From Prochlorococcus sp. AG-311-D23 (lineage in GTDB: Bacteria > Cyanobacteriota > Cyanobacteriia > PCC-6307 > Cyanobiaceae): DNA of 50,864 nt. The stretch covers positions 1 to 50,864 of the forward strand of contig QBVH01000009.1 in NCBI GenBank assembly GCA_003284445.1. Reading direction: 5' to 3'. A program made the translations under genes and the position numbers. Of this stretch, positions 28,338 through 38,464 are shown in pieces. Every line of letters begins with the position of its first letter. The stretch's first letter is position 1. Below the pieces are notes generated by a model. That model was not told where the DNA came from, made no database searches, and saw nothing but the letters and a program-made list of their open reading frames with translations.

Positions 28338-29045
28338 TCACTTTTCTTTCTGCAAGTCTTGTAATTCGTTTATATCTACTTCCACTGATGGCCCCATGGT
28401 AGATGTGATAAAGAAGCTTCTCCAGAATTTACCTTTTGCGCCGCTTGGTTTATTTTTTTCTATTGTCGCTTGTAGAGTCTTTAAATTTTCAAGGAGCGCC
28501 TCTTCTGAAAAACTTGCTTTACCAAATCGAACGTGAACAATTCCTGCTTTGTCTGCTCTGAATTCAAGTTTTCCTGCTTTAAATTCTTTAATAGCTCCTG
28601 CTAGATCGGTGGTAACTGTTCCTGCTTTTGGATTAGGCATAAGCCCTCTAGGACCAAGCACTCTTCCAAGTTTGGCTACCTTAGGCATCATGTCTGGAGT
28701 TGAAATTAGAAGATCAAAGTTCATTTCTCCTTTGTTGATTGAATCAACTAAATCTTCCTCTCCAGCGAGATCAGCACCTGCTTTAGTTGCTTCATTCACT
28801 TTCTCGCCGCGTGTAACAACCGCTATTCGTATTTTCTGCCCTGTACCACTTGGTAAGGCAACTGTTGTCCTTAGTTGCTGATCAGTATATTTCGGGTCAA
28901 TCCCTAATCTTATGTGAGCTTCAATAGTCTCATCGAATTTTGCATTGGCATTCTCCTTGACTAGTTTGATCGCTTCAATTGGAGAATATGAACGCTCTTC
29001 CACTTTGGAAAGTAACGTTGTCATCCTTTTAGAAAAATTTTTCAT
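28338..29045 (-). CDS. rplA: Ribosomal protein uL1
   Basis: L1 forms the mobile L1 stalk that helps eject tRNA from the E site. The 235-residue protein shows the family elements [34 protein letters not shown], the signature segment [19 protein letters not shown] and [15 protein letters not shown]. It starts at ATG 29045, 71 bases after rplK in the same operon. L1 often represses its own operon by binding its mRNA; no site was identified by eye here. Confidence 0.97.
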   Translation of the reverse strand: MKNFSKRMTTLLSKVEERSYSPIEAIKLVKENANAKFDETIEAHIRLGIDPKYTDQQLRTTVALPSGTGQKIRIAVVTRGEKVNEATKAGADLAGEEDLVDSINKGEMNFDLLISTPDMMPKVAKLGRVLGPRGLMPNPKAGTVTTDLAGAIKEFKAGKLEFRADKAGIVHVRFGKASFSEEALLENLKTLQATIEKNKPSGAKGKFWRSFFITSTMGPSVEVDINELQDLQKEK

Positions 29046-29116
29046 AATAAAATGGGGTACATTCGACTTTTAGTCTCCCCCTGATAAGAGAACGTTTAGT
29101 GATTTTACGATTTAAT

Positions 29117-29542
29117 TTAGTCCTTTATGGAAACTCCCATGTTTTTGGCGGTCCCTTCAATAACCTTCATCGCTGAATCGATGCTGCTGCAATTTAGATC
29201 AGGAAGTTTTGTTTTGGCAATTTCCTCAAGTTGACTTTTACTTATCGAACCAGCAGATCCTTTCGCTGACTCTCCGGAACCTTTCGCAATTCCTGCTGCT
29301 TTAGTTATCAAAACAGAAGCAGGAGGTGTTTTTGTTATGAAAGTAAAACTTCTATCTTCAAAAACTGATATTTCCACAGGAATAACAAAGCCAGCTTTGT
29401 CTTGGGTTCGTGAATTGTATTCCTTGCAAAAAGCCATTATGTTTACCCCGTGTTGACCAAGTGCAGGCCCAACGGGAGGAGCAGGGTTGGCTTTGCCAGC
29501 CTGTAAGGCCAACTTGATCAGGGCTACTACTTTCTTTGCCAT
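29117..29542 (-). CDS. rplK: Ribosomal protein uL11
   Basis: L11 lies at the base of the L7/L12 stalk and is needed for factor-dependent GTPase activity and stringent-response signalling. The 141-residue product contains the start [36 protein letters not shown], and the C-terminal RNA-binding domain ending in the KxxxGTAxxMG pattern ([14 protein letters not shown]). It is second-to-last upstream in the conserved order nusG-rplK-rplA. Confidence 0.97.
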   Translation of the reverse strand: MAKKVVALIKLALQAGKANPAPPVGPALGQHGVNIMAFCKEYNSRTQDKAGFVIPVEISVFEDRSFTFITKTPPASVLITKAAGIAKGSGESAKGSAGSISKSQLEEIAKTKLPDLNCSSIDSAMKVIEGTAKNMGVSIKD

Positions 29543-29644
29543 CGGCTGAAAATTGAACTAATGCGGAAAACCTGAAATTAATCAGATTAAATTATCTATT
29601 AAACTTAACTCCTAGACTGACCAGACAGCAAAAGGAAATTAAAA

Positions 29645-30313
29645 TCAATTTTGTTTAGTTATTTGAGAGAATTCAAGTTCAACAGGAGTTTCTCTACCAA
29701 AAATAGACAAAAGAGCTTTAAGTTTGTTTCTTTCTCCTGAAACTTCAATAACTTCTCCTTGGAAGTCTTTAAAAGGACCCGCAGTTACAACAATCTGATC
29801 ACCTTCTTCTACATCCAACTTGACAACAGTTTTCTTTTCAGCTGCTCTCTTGAAAATTCTATTAACTTCTTGTCTGCTAAGAGGGCGAGGTTTTATGTGT
29901 CCGCGCGCTTTACCAGTAGCTCTGCGGTCCTCTGCTCCAACAAAATTAATTACATTCGGAGTACTTCTTACAGCCATCATTGTGTCTTCATCTAAAACCA
30001 TACGAACCAGCACATATCCAGGGAAGACTTTTTCTTCTGTGGTCTGCCTACTACCATCTTTTTTAAGCTTAACTGCTGGTGTTTGAGGGATTTCTATCTC
30101 TATGATTCTGTCACTAACACCAAGTGTGATTGCTCTTTGCTCAAGCGTCGCTTTTACCTTCTTTTCGCAACTTGAGGCAACCTGAATAGCGTACCAACGT
30201 GCAATATTTGTCTTAATTGCTTGGTTTGAAGAAAGTGATTGATCATCTTCAATTGCTTCTGATCTATCAATTATTTTTGAATCTTTAATAGGGGTGGTTT
30301 CAATATCTGACAC
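29645..30313 (-). CDS. nusG: Transcription termination/antitermination factor NusG
   Basis: NusG binds RNA polymerase and links it to Rho, ribosomes or antitermination complexes. The 222-residue product has a polar N-terminal extension of about 35 residues, the NGN domain (RWYAIQVASSCEKKVKATLEQR, FPGYVLVRM) and a C-terminal KOW domain (EEGDQIVVTAGPFKDFQGEV). It begins at GTG 30313, which follows the secE stop by 41 bases. The secE-nusG order is the canonical one. Confidence 0.96.
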   Translation of the reverse strand: MSDIETTPIKDSKIIDRSEAIEDDQSLSSNQAIKTNIARWYAIQVASSCEKKVKATLEQRAITLGVSDRIIEIEIPQTPAVKLKKDGSRQTTEEKVFPGYVLVRMVLDEDTMMAVRSTPNVINFVGAEDRRATGKARGHIKPRPLSRQEVNRIFKRAAEKKTVVKLDVEEGDQIVVTAGPFKDFQGEVIEVSGERNKLKALLSIFGRETPVELEFSQITKQN

Positions 30314-30354
30314 TGGAAAAAATTGTGAGTGGTTAAAAATTTAGGTTAGTCAAC

Positions 30355-30597
30355 TCAGCTGAATATCTGAGTAGAGGCCCATCCATAAAAACGGCTTACA
30401 GCAGCTATTGATACTGCTGATAAAGTGACCATTAAAATCACAGCAACAGATTCGCTGAAAAGTTGTTGGCGTGAGGGCCATACAACAAGTTTCATTTCAT
30501 CAATTGTAGAGGATAAAAAACTCTTTTTTAAGGCAATCTTTTCCTTTTTTGTAGGAATTACCTTTTCTTGATCCTCTTTAGAGGTTGGACTTGTCAC
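30355..30597 (-). CDS. secE: Protein translocase subunit SecE
   Basis: SecE is a small essential subunit of the SecYEG channel. The 80-residue product has a polar, lysine-rich N-terminus, the conserved amphipathic stretch DEMKLVVWPSRQQLFSESV and one transmembrane helix VAVILMVTLSAVSIAAVS. This single-helix form is usual in cyanobacteria. It starts at GTG 30597, downstream of clpB and upstream of nusG on the same strand. Confidence 0.94.
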   Translation of the reverse strand: MTSPTSKEDQEKVIPTKKEKIALKKSFLSSTIDEMKLVVWPSRQQLFSESVAVILMVTLSAVSIAAVSRFYGWASTQIFS

Positions 30598-30668
30598 TTT
30601 GGGAAGACTAAAAGGAAGGTACTTTTTAAAAAATGGCTATTAACCTACACTAACTTATGTTTGATAGA

Positions 30669-33464
30669 TTAGTTATCTGTTAAAAAAAGAAGTTTTTTTG
30701 ATTCATCATATTTAATCTCAACTCTTATTGATTTTGCATCTTCAAAAGCCTCTTCTAAAATTTGTGTGGCCAGTGGGTTTTCTAATCTTCTTCTAATCAC
30801 TCTTCTTAGCGGTCTGGCCCCGTATTCAGGTTCATAGCCTTCTTCAGCAAGAGTTTTAATAACGTTTTCATCAACATAGAGATCTAAATCTTGGTGCTTT
30901 AGAAGCGTCTTTAATTCATCAAGTTGAAGTCGAACTATTTGCTCTAAGCTTTCCGGGTTTAGTGGACTAAATCTTATTATTTCATCAATGCGGTTCAAAA
31001 ATTCAGGTCGAAAATGTTTTGTTAGAGCCTCATTGATTTTTTGATCTAATTCAAGTGAAAGAATATTTTTATTTGATTTTTCGCTTTGAATTTGAAGTGA
31101 ATTATTTAAGATCGCTTTGCTAGCAAGATTGCTTGTCATAACAATAACTGTATTTCTAAAATCGACTGTTCGACCTTGAGAATCGGTCAACCTTCCATCA
31201 TCTAGTACCTGTAAAAGTATATTGAAAACTTCTTGATGAGCTTTTTCAATCTCATCAAGGAGTAAAACTGCATAAGGTCTTTTTCTAATTGCCTCTGTTA
31301 GTTGGCCTCCTTCCTCATAACCCACGTATCCAGGAGGTGCACCTAATAGTCTTGAAACAGCATTCCTCTCCATATATTCACTCATGTCAAGTCTAATTAA
31401 AGCGTCATCTTCATCAAATAGAGAACTTGCTAGTGATTTAGCTAGTTCAGTTTTCCCAACACCTGTAGGGCCCAGAAAAAGAAAGGATCCAATGGGCCTT
31501 CTTATGTCCTGCATCCCAGCTCTTGCTCTACGAATTGCTGCTGAGACTGCTTGAACAGCATTTAATTGGCCAATAACTTTTTTTTCTAAGTCTTTTTCTA
31601 AATTTAAAAGTTTCTGTCTTTGACCTGATAAAACTTTTCTAACAGGAATTCCTGTCCATCTTGAGACAACATCAGCTATGTCTTCTGGGTTGACTTTGTC
31701 TGTTAACAAGGAATTACCATTCTCATAATCTTCTTGAATAGAAACTTCTATTTCTTTCATTCTTTCTTGCATTGGATAAAGTTGTTCATATTTAAGTCTT
31801 TCTAGTTCTTCTACATCACCAGAGAATTCGACTTCTTTTATTAAATTTTTTAATTCTTTAAAGCTTTTTTTTAGTTCTTGTAATTCTGATGATTTATTAA
31901 TCTGATCTTGCCATGTTTCTTTGAGCTCAGCCAACTCAAAAAGTAGCAACTCTTTCTTTTCTTGAAGATTATTTATTGTCTCTAATGTTGTCTCTATATT
32001 TGCATTTAGAATTGATGACTCCAAATGATCAAGCTGAGATTCTTTCGCTTCTATGATTTTTGGTTTTGATACAGATTCTATTCTTACTTGAGCTGAAGCC
32101 TCGTCGATCAAGTCAATAGCTTTATCTGGTAGGCATCTATCACTTATATATCTATGGGCTAGACGATTTGCTGTGGTTAGTGCTTCATCGGTGATAATTA
32201 CTCCGTGATGAACCTCGTAATTTTCTTTAAGTCCTTTTAAAATTTCCAAGCTTAAATCTTGACTGGGCTCTTTGATTGATACTTGTTGAAATCGTCTATT
32301 AAGAGCAAGGTCTTTTTCGATTGTACGTCTATAATTATCGGGAGTAGTTGCACCAATGCATCGTAAGTCTCCACTGGCTAATAATGGTTTTAATAGACTA
32401 CCAGCATCAGTATTTGATCGGTCTTTGCTTACAATTGTGTGTAATTCATCTATAAATAAAATTACTCCTTTTTCACTATTGTTGATTTCACTTAACAATG
32501 ATCTAAAACGCTCTTCAAATTGTCCTCGAAATTTGGCTCCAGCAATTAATGCACCTATATCAAGTGAAATTAGCCTTAAACCTTGTAGAGAATCAGGAAG
32601 TTCGTTATCTACAATCTTTTGAGCTAATAATTCAGCAATTGCTGTTTTCCCAACACCAGGAGCACCAATTAGGACCGGATTGTTTTTACCTCTTCTAGAT
32701 AAAACTCTTGTGATTGCTTTTATTTCAGACTCTCTACCAATCACAGGATCTAATAATCCATTTTCAGCTTCAGTTGTAAGATCTTTGCAGTATAAATCTA
32801 ATGCACTTGGTGTTTCATTAAGGTTTAAAGGTTCTTGCTTTGATGTGATCTCTTCTTTAGAAAGAGGAGTAAATGGCTCGGGTTTTGGATCTTTTGAAGT
32901 GGTTTCGGTAGTAATAGAAGACTGTGAATCTTTTTGTGTTCGATTTATTATTGGTTTGTCTTTAATTCTTTTTGATTGTTTGAAAGATTTGGGTGCTGGT
33001 AGTCGTCTCAATTCCGCTTCAAGAATTTCACTAGGTAGACCTGCTTGATAAAAAAGATCTTCTCCTAAGCGACTATCTCTGCCAATTGCAATGAGGATAT
33101 GAGATATTTCTATTTGATTAGATCCCCATCGAGAGCGAAAATCATCAGCTGTTTCAAGAAGAACTTCTAAGTCTTCTCCAATAAATAAATCTGGTTGGTT
33201 GTTTATTGGTAGTTCAGCGATAAAATTTTCTAAGATTTCATTTAATTCTTCATGGTTTACAGGTAAGGAATTTGTATATTTTTGATATTTCTTATTTCTA
33301 AAAAGTACTTCAATAAGATGCTCAACATCCAAGTCCTTATGTCTCCATCTTCTGGCTGATTGTTCAGCTATTAATAAAAGACTCCAAGCTTCATCGCTAA
33401 AAGAATCTGGCTCTGTAGTTAGACTTCCATTCATTTTTGATGACTTTTGATTCAAAGTGGTCAT
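30669..33464 (-). CDS. clpB: ClpB/Hsp100 chaperone, divergent paralog
   Basis: This 931-residue AAA+ protein should be a hexameric disaggregase. It has a Clp N-domain (about 20-155), a low-complexity charged linker rich in Lys, Ser, Thr and Pro (about 157-219), NBD1 with Walker A GAPGVGKT (267-274), a coiled-coil middle domain typical of ClpB rather than ClpC, NBD2 with GPTGVGKT, and the C-terminal domain. The linker makes it about 60 residues longer than E. coli ClpB. Pore loop 1 reads GAKFRG, not the usual GAKYRG, while NBD2 keeps GYVG. Cyanobacteria often have two ClpB; this looks like the more divergent one. It precedes secE-nusG, and may share that transcript. Confidence 0.9.
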   Translation of the reverse strand: MTTLNQKSSKMNGSLTTEPDSFSDEAWSLLLIAEQSARRWRHKDLDVEHLIEVLFRNKKYQKYTNSLPVNHEELNEILENFIAELPINNQPDLFIGEDLEVLLETADDFRSRWGSNQIEISHILIAIGRDSRLGEDLFYQAGLPSEILEAELRRLPAPKSFKQSKRIKDKPIINRTQKDSQSSITTETTSKDPKPEPFTPLSKEEITSKQEPLNLNETPSALDLYCKDLTTEAENGLLDPVIGRESEIKAITRVLSRRGKNNPVLIGAPGVGKTAIAELLAQKIVDNELPDSLQGLRLISLDIGALIAGAKFRGQFEERFRSLLSEINNSEKGVILFIDELHTIVSKDRSNTDAGSLLKPLLASGDLRCIGATTPDNYRRTIEKDLALNRRFQQVSIKEPSQDLSLEILKGLKENYEVHHGVIITDEALTTANRLAHRYISDRCLPDKAIDLIDEASAQVRIESVSKPKIIEAKESQLDHLESSILNANIETTLETINNLQEKKELLLFELAELKETWQDQINKSSELQELKKSFKELKNLIKEVEFSGDVEELERLKYEQLYPMQERMKEIEVSIQEDYENGNSLLTDKVNPEDIADVVSRWTGIPVRKVLSGQRQKLLNLEKDLEKKVIGQLNAVQAVSAAIRRARAGMQDIRRPIGSFLFLGPTGVGKTELAKSLASSLFDEDDALIRLDMSEYMERNAVSRLLGAPPGYVGYEEGGQLTEAIRKRPYAVLLLDEIEKAHQEVFNILLQVLDDGRLTDSQGRTVDFRNTVIVMTSNLASKAILNNSLQIQSEKSNKNILSLELDQKINEALTKHFRPEFLNRIDEIIRFSPLNPESLEQIVRLQLDELKTLLKHQDLDLYVDENVIKTLAEEGYEPEYGARPLRRVIRRRLENPLATQILEEAFEDAKSIRVEIKYDESKKLLFLTDN

Positions 33465-33591
33465 TTGCCTACTTAATTTTGGTTGAGACCTTTTTATCTA
33501 TATGTGTATTTTCTCTTAAGACAAATTTGATTGATTAGGTCTTGGAAAGCAAGCTAGATTAGCAATTAAGGAACATATAGGAATAATGTAG

Positions 33592-34923
<1,332 letters not shown>

Positions 34924-34936
34924 TTTCAAGAAACTA

Positions 34937-36616
34937 CTAGCGGGAGCTTCGTCTTCCTTGAAAATTATCAAGTCGATTTTCGTTTCTCATTTTGAATTGT
35001 AATGTTATCCAGTTAAGAGCTATTGGAAATCCTGGGATTAATGGGATGAAAAATAGATATTGGTTACTATTTGAGGCTAATAAGGCTGACGAAATTGCAA
35101 GTGAGCCAAGGAGAACGGAATTACCTAGTGTTTGTTGAGCATTAATCATTCTTCTGAGTTGTCTGTCTGATTCACCCATTCGTACTTGAAGTTGTAAGTC
35201 GCCTTGTTCAAGTCTTTCTAGATTTTCATCCAAGCGTTTTGGTAACCCAACAGCTTTACTGCCTATTTCAGTAACTTGTCTTCCTAATTCATTAAATAAA
35301 TCATTAGAGTCTGGATTCTTTGAAGTCATGAGAGGGAGAAGGAAGGGTTTTGCTATTGCTATTAAGTTAAATTCTGGGTCTAAATATCTTCCCACTCCTT
35401 CAAAAGTTGATAATGCTCTAAAAACAAAAATCAACTCAATTGGTATTCTAAAGGGTTTTCCATAAGCCAGTTCGGACATATCCCCAGAGAGCTTTTCTAT
35501 GATTTGAGAATCAAATGGAGGAGTGAGAGCTTCATTTAACATTATTCTTATTAATCTTCTAACTGGACCTATTTCTATGTCTTCCTCAATTAATCCAGCA
35601 ATTTGAAGTTCTTTCACCAGTCCACTAACATCTCTCAGCGCTGCAGCTTTTATCATTGAGTTGAGCCTGCCTCTAATACGCTCAGAGACAAAACCCATCA
35701 TTCCGAAATCATAGTAAATTAGAGAACCACTTTTAGAAACAGCCAAGTTACCAGGATGAGGATCAGCGTGAAAAAAACCGTAATTAACCAATTGTTTCAA
35801 ATAGCTTGTAGCTCCAATCTTTGCGATTGAAGAAGTATCAATATCGTTACTTTTTAGAGATTTAATGTCATTTATCTTGATTCCCGGTAAATACTCCAAA
35901 CATAAAACTTTACTGGTGCTTAAATCCCAAAATACACTTGGGATTAAAATATCTGAGTCATCTATAAATTGTTGTTTAAATCTTGCAGCATATTGAGCTT
36001 CAATTCGAAAATCTAACTCTCTGAGTAATACTCTCTTAGACTCCTTGGCTATACCTATCCAGTCATTGCCACGACTTAAAGACTTAATCCTTTGCACTAC
36101 TTTTGCAACTTGATTCATTACATCTAAGTCAAGCCTAAAAAACTTTTCTATATCTGGTCTTTGGACTTTGAAAATAACATTTTTTTTATTATTTAATCTA
36201 GCTTTATGAACTTGAGCAAGTGATGCTGAGCCAATTGGAGTTTTATCAATACTTATGATTTTTTCATATGAATTTCCAAGTTGGTTCTTTAATATTTTAT
36301 CGACTTTTTCAAATGCGAAAGGTGGAACTCTGTCTTGTAGAGAGGTAAGCTCATTTACCCATGCAGATGGAATAACATCAGCTCTTGCAGATAAAAGTTG
36401 GCCTAATTTTATAAATGCTGATCCTAAATTAATTAATTCTTTTGTAACCCATTTTGCCCTTAAAGTAGTTCTTTTCTCTCTTCTTTTAGTGGTATATCCT
36501 TTTAAATAAGTCCATTTTTTAGAATCAAGCCATAAATAGAAAAATAAACCTAATAATATTGTCCAAATCCTAAAGGCTCTGCCAAATCTTTGAAGTTGAC
36601 TAGCTAGAAATATCAA
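34937..36616 (-). CDS. ABC1/AarF/UbiB-family atypical kinase
   Basis: The 559-residue product belongs to the ABC1 atypical kinase family; relatives act in quinone synthesis (UbiB, Coq8) or in plastoglobule and prenyl-lipid metabolism. Signature motifs are KLGQLLSARADVIPS (the KxGQ motif over the ATP site), the Ala-rich loop GSASLAQVHKA, the lysine of VIFKVQRP, the catalytic-like NYGFFHADPHPGN and the metal-binding YYDFGMMG. One hydrophobic helix lies near the N-terminus and two near the C-terminus. It begins at TTG 36616, overlapping the upstream small gene as TTGA. Cyanobacterial genomes usually carry several members, so the substrate is unknown. Confidence 0.88.
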   Translation of the reverse strand: MIFLASQLQRFGRAFRIWTILLGLFFYLWLDSKKWTYLKGYTTKRREKRTTLRAKWVTKELINLGSAFIKLGQLLSARADVIPSAWVNELTSLQDRVPPFAFEKVDKILKNQLGNSYEKIISIDKTPIGSASLAQVHKARLNNKKNVIFKVQRPDIEKFFRLDLDVMNQVAKVVQRIKSLSRGNDWIGIAKESKRVLLRELDFRIEAQYAARFKQQFIDDSDILIPSVFWDLSTSKVLCLEYLPGIKINDIKSLKSNDIDTSSIAKIGATSYLKQLVNYGFFHADPHPGNLAVSKSGSLIYYDFGMMGFVSERIRGRLNSMIKAAALRDVSGLVKELQIAGLIEEDIEIGPVRRLIRIMLNEALTPPFDSQIIEKLSGDMSELAYGKPFRIPIELIFVFRALSTFEGVGRYLDPEFNLIAIAKPFLLPLMTSKNPDSNDLFNELGRQVTEIGSKAVGLPKRLDENLERLEQGDLQLQVRMGESDRQLRRMINAQQTLGNSVLLGSLAISSALLASNSNQYLFFIPLIPGFPIALNWITLQFKMRNENRLDNFQGRRSSR

Positions 36617-36924
36617 TTTTTCCCCTCAATATCTTTGTTGATATCGATAACCTTTGATCTGAGATTATCTATTTGAATTTGAATTAAATCTTCTTTACTT
36701 AATTGTTCCTCAGAACTTTTTTCTTTTGACTGATTAGTCTTCTTTTCTAGACGATCAGATTCTTCAAGAACCTCTTCTTTGAAGCTATACCATTCATTTT
36801 GGAGCTTTTGAGGCAATTCTTCAGCAATTTCGGTAAATTCTTGAGCAGAATTTATCAGCTTCTCTGTCATTCGAGCTGCAATTCGGTTTATAGCTGCTTT
36901 AAGCAGTATCTCTGAGTCGCTCAA
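36613..36924 (-). CDS. Small charged helical protein of unknown function
   Basis: The 103-residue product is rich in Glu, Lys, Gln and Ser and looks largely helical, with coiled-coil potential after residue 45 (ESDRLEKKTNQSKEKSSEEQ). There are no cysteines and no membrane segment. It starts at TTG 36924 and its stop overlaps the TTG of the UbiB-like kinase by 4 bases, so the two are translated together and may act as partners. I do not recognise the family. Confidence 0.75.
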   Translation of the reverse strand: MSDSEILLKAAINRIAARMTEKLINSAQEFTEIAEELPQKLQNEWYSFKEEVLEESDRLEKKTNQSKEKSSEEQLSKEDLIQIQIDNLRSKVIDINKDIEGKN

Positions 36925-37191
36925 GAATCTAAATAATCAACTTATACTTTAGAAGATTTCGGTTTCTTTGTGTCTTCGGATTGAAACTAGGTATAGGCAG
37001 ATTTGCTCTTAATCAATTAAATCTATTTAGAAGATTGTTTTTTTATTGTTCATCTTAGAAAAATTTCATTAGAGTTGGACAAGCTAACATTTGATTTGAT
37101 TTGGGAAAAAAGTTTAATCTATTAACCCAAGTGATCTCAACACATTCCTTTCTCTTCCTGAAAGAGAGCAAAACCTACTAAGAGAATTACA

Positions 37192-38148
37192 TTGGAAACC
37201 ATTGAAACTGATGTTGTCATAGTTGGTGGTGGGCCAGCTGGTTGCAGTTGTGCGCTTTACACCTCCCGAGCAGATTTAAGAACGGTAATCCTCGATAAGA
37301 ATCCTGACGTAGGAGCTCTAGCAATAACCCATCAAATTGCCAATTATCCAGGAGTTTCAAGTGAAATGAGTGGAGAGGCCTTGTTGAAATTGATGAGAGA
37401 TCAGGCTACACAATATGGGGCTGACTATAGAAGGGCCCAGGTTTTTGGAATTGATTCTAGTGGTGACTGGAAAACTATATATACCCCAGAAGGAACTTTT
37501 AAAGCGAAAGCACTTGTCGTTGCAAGTGGTGCAATGGGTAGGCCAGCATCATTTAAAGGTGAAGCTGAATTTCTTGGTAGAGGAGTTAGCTATTGCGCGA
37601 CTTGTGATGGAGCTTTTTATAGAGATCGTGAAGTTGCCGTCGTTGGTATTAATAAAGAAGCAATCGAAGAAGCAAATGTTCTTACAAAATTTGCTTCCAA
37701 AGTTCATTGGATAACATCTAATGATCCAAAACCAGATGACCATCATGCGCAAGACCTCTTATCAAAACCAAATGTCAACCATTGGAGTAAGACTAGGTTA
37801 ATGCAGATTGAAGGTAATGATGCTGGTGTAACTGGCATTAAGGTTAAAAATCGTTCAATTGATACTCATCAAGATTTAGCTCTTGAAGGAGTATTTGTTT
37901 ATATGAGCGGGTCAAAGCCTATTACAGACTTTCTTGGCGAACAGGTTGCTTTTAAGGAGGATGGTGGGGTCTTGGTGGATGATTTTATGTCGACAACAGT
38001 CGAAGGTGTTTGGGCGATTGGCGACATAAGAAATACCCCTTTTAAGCAAGCTGTTGTGGCTGCATCGGATGGATGTATAGCGGCAATGGCAATAGATAGA
38101 TATTTAAATAGTCGAAAATCAATTCGTGTCGATTGGGTTCATGCTTGA
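37192..38148 (+). CDS. Thioredoxin-reductase-like flavoprotein without NADPH-binding motifs
   Basis: The 318-residue flavoprotein has the thioredoxin reductase fold: FAD motif VVIVGGGPAGCSCALYTSRA, redox-active C135-A-T-C138, and the second FAD motif GVWAIGDIRNTPFKQAVVAA. In the region that normally binds NADPH the glycine-rich loop (GGGNTA type) is GINKEA (152-157), and the arginine-rich HRRD segment is WITSNDPKP. This matches pyridine-nucleotide-independent relatives described in cyanobacteria (ferredoxin-linked or DTR/DDOR-like enzymes) rather than ordinary TrxB. It starts at TTG 37192, as no ATG precedes the conserved part. The electron donor cannot be told from sequence alone. Confidence 0.82.
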   Translation: METIETDVVIVGGGPAGCSCALYTSRADLRTVILDKNPDVGALAITHQIANYPGVSSEMSGEALLKLMRDQATQYGADYRRAQVFGIDSSGDWKTIYTPEGTFKAKALVVASGAMGRPASFKGEAEFLGRGVSYCATCDGAFYRDREVAVVGINKEAIEEANVLTKFASKVHWITSNDPKPDDHHAQDLLSKPNVNHWSKTRLMQIEGNDAGVTGIKVKNRSIDTHQDLALEGVFVYMSGSKPITDFLGEQVAFKEDGGVLVDDFMSTTVEGVWAIGDIRNTPFKQAVVAASDGCIAAMAIDRYLNSRKSIRVDWVHA

Positions 38149-38171
38149 TATAAACATTTGAAAAATATTTT

Positions 38172-38453
38172 TTAAAGAGGTGTTGCTTCTGAAACATATG
38201 CAACACCGCCGTAGTAACTCAGAACAGATTTTATATTTTCTCGTATTTTATCAATTATCTCTTCCTCACAAAAAATAATTACATGTGCATTTGATCCAAA
38301 TCCTGTAAATTCCATATCTTCTGTGACAATTCTTTCTGGGCCTCTCCCAGTTGCATGTTTCATAACTGTATAGCCAGGTACTTCAGCCTTTTCTAAGGCT
38401 GATAGAACATCATCTAGTTCTCTTTCACTAAAAATCAAGTCAAGTCTTTTCAT
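38172..38453 (-). CDS. sbtB: PII-like protein SbtB
   Basis: The 93-residue product is a small PII-like regulator. It lies directly downstream of sbtA with 11 bases between, the genetic arrangement that defines SbtB. Family knowledge: SbtB binds adenine nucleotides (including cAMP) and inhibits or tunes SbtA. The FTGFGSNAHVIIFCEEE and YYGGVAYVSEA segments fit the ferredoxin-like PII fold. The C-terminus ends at TPL and lacks the paired-cysteine (CGPxGC) redox extension known from some freshwater homologues. It converges on the thioredoxin-reductase-like gene. Confidence 0.85.
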   Translation of the reverse strand: MKRLDLIFSERELDDVLSALEKAEVPGYTVMKHATGRGPERIVTEDMEFTGFGSNAHVIIFCEEEIIDKIRENIKSVLSYYGGVAYVSEATPL

Positions 38454-38464
38454 TATTTTTAATA

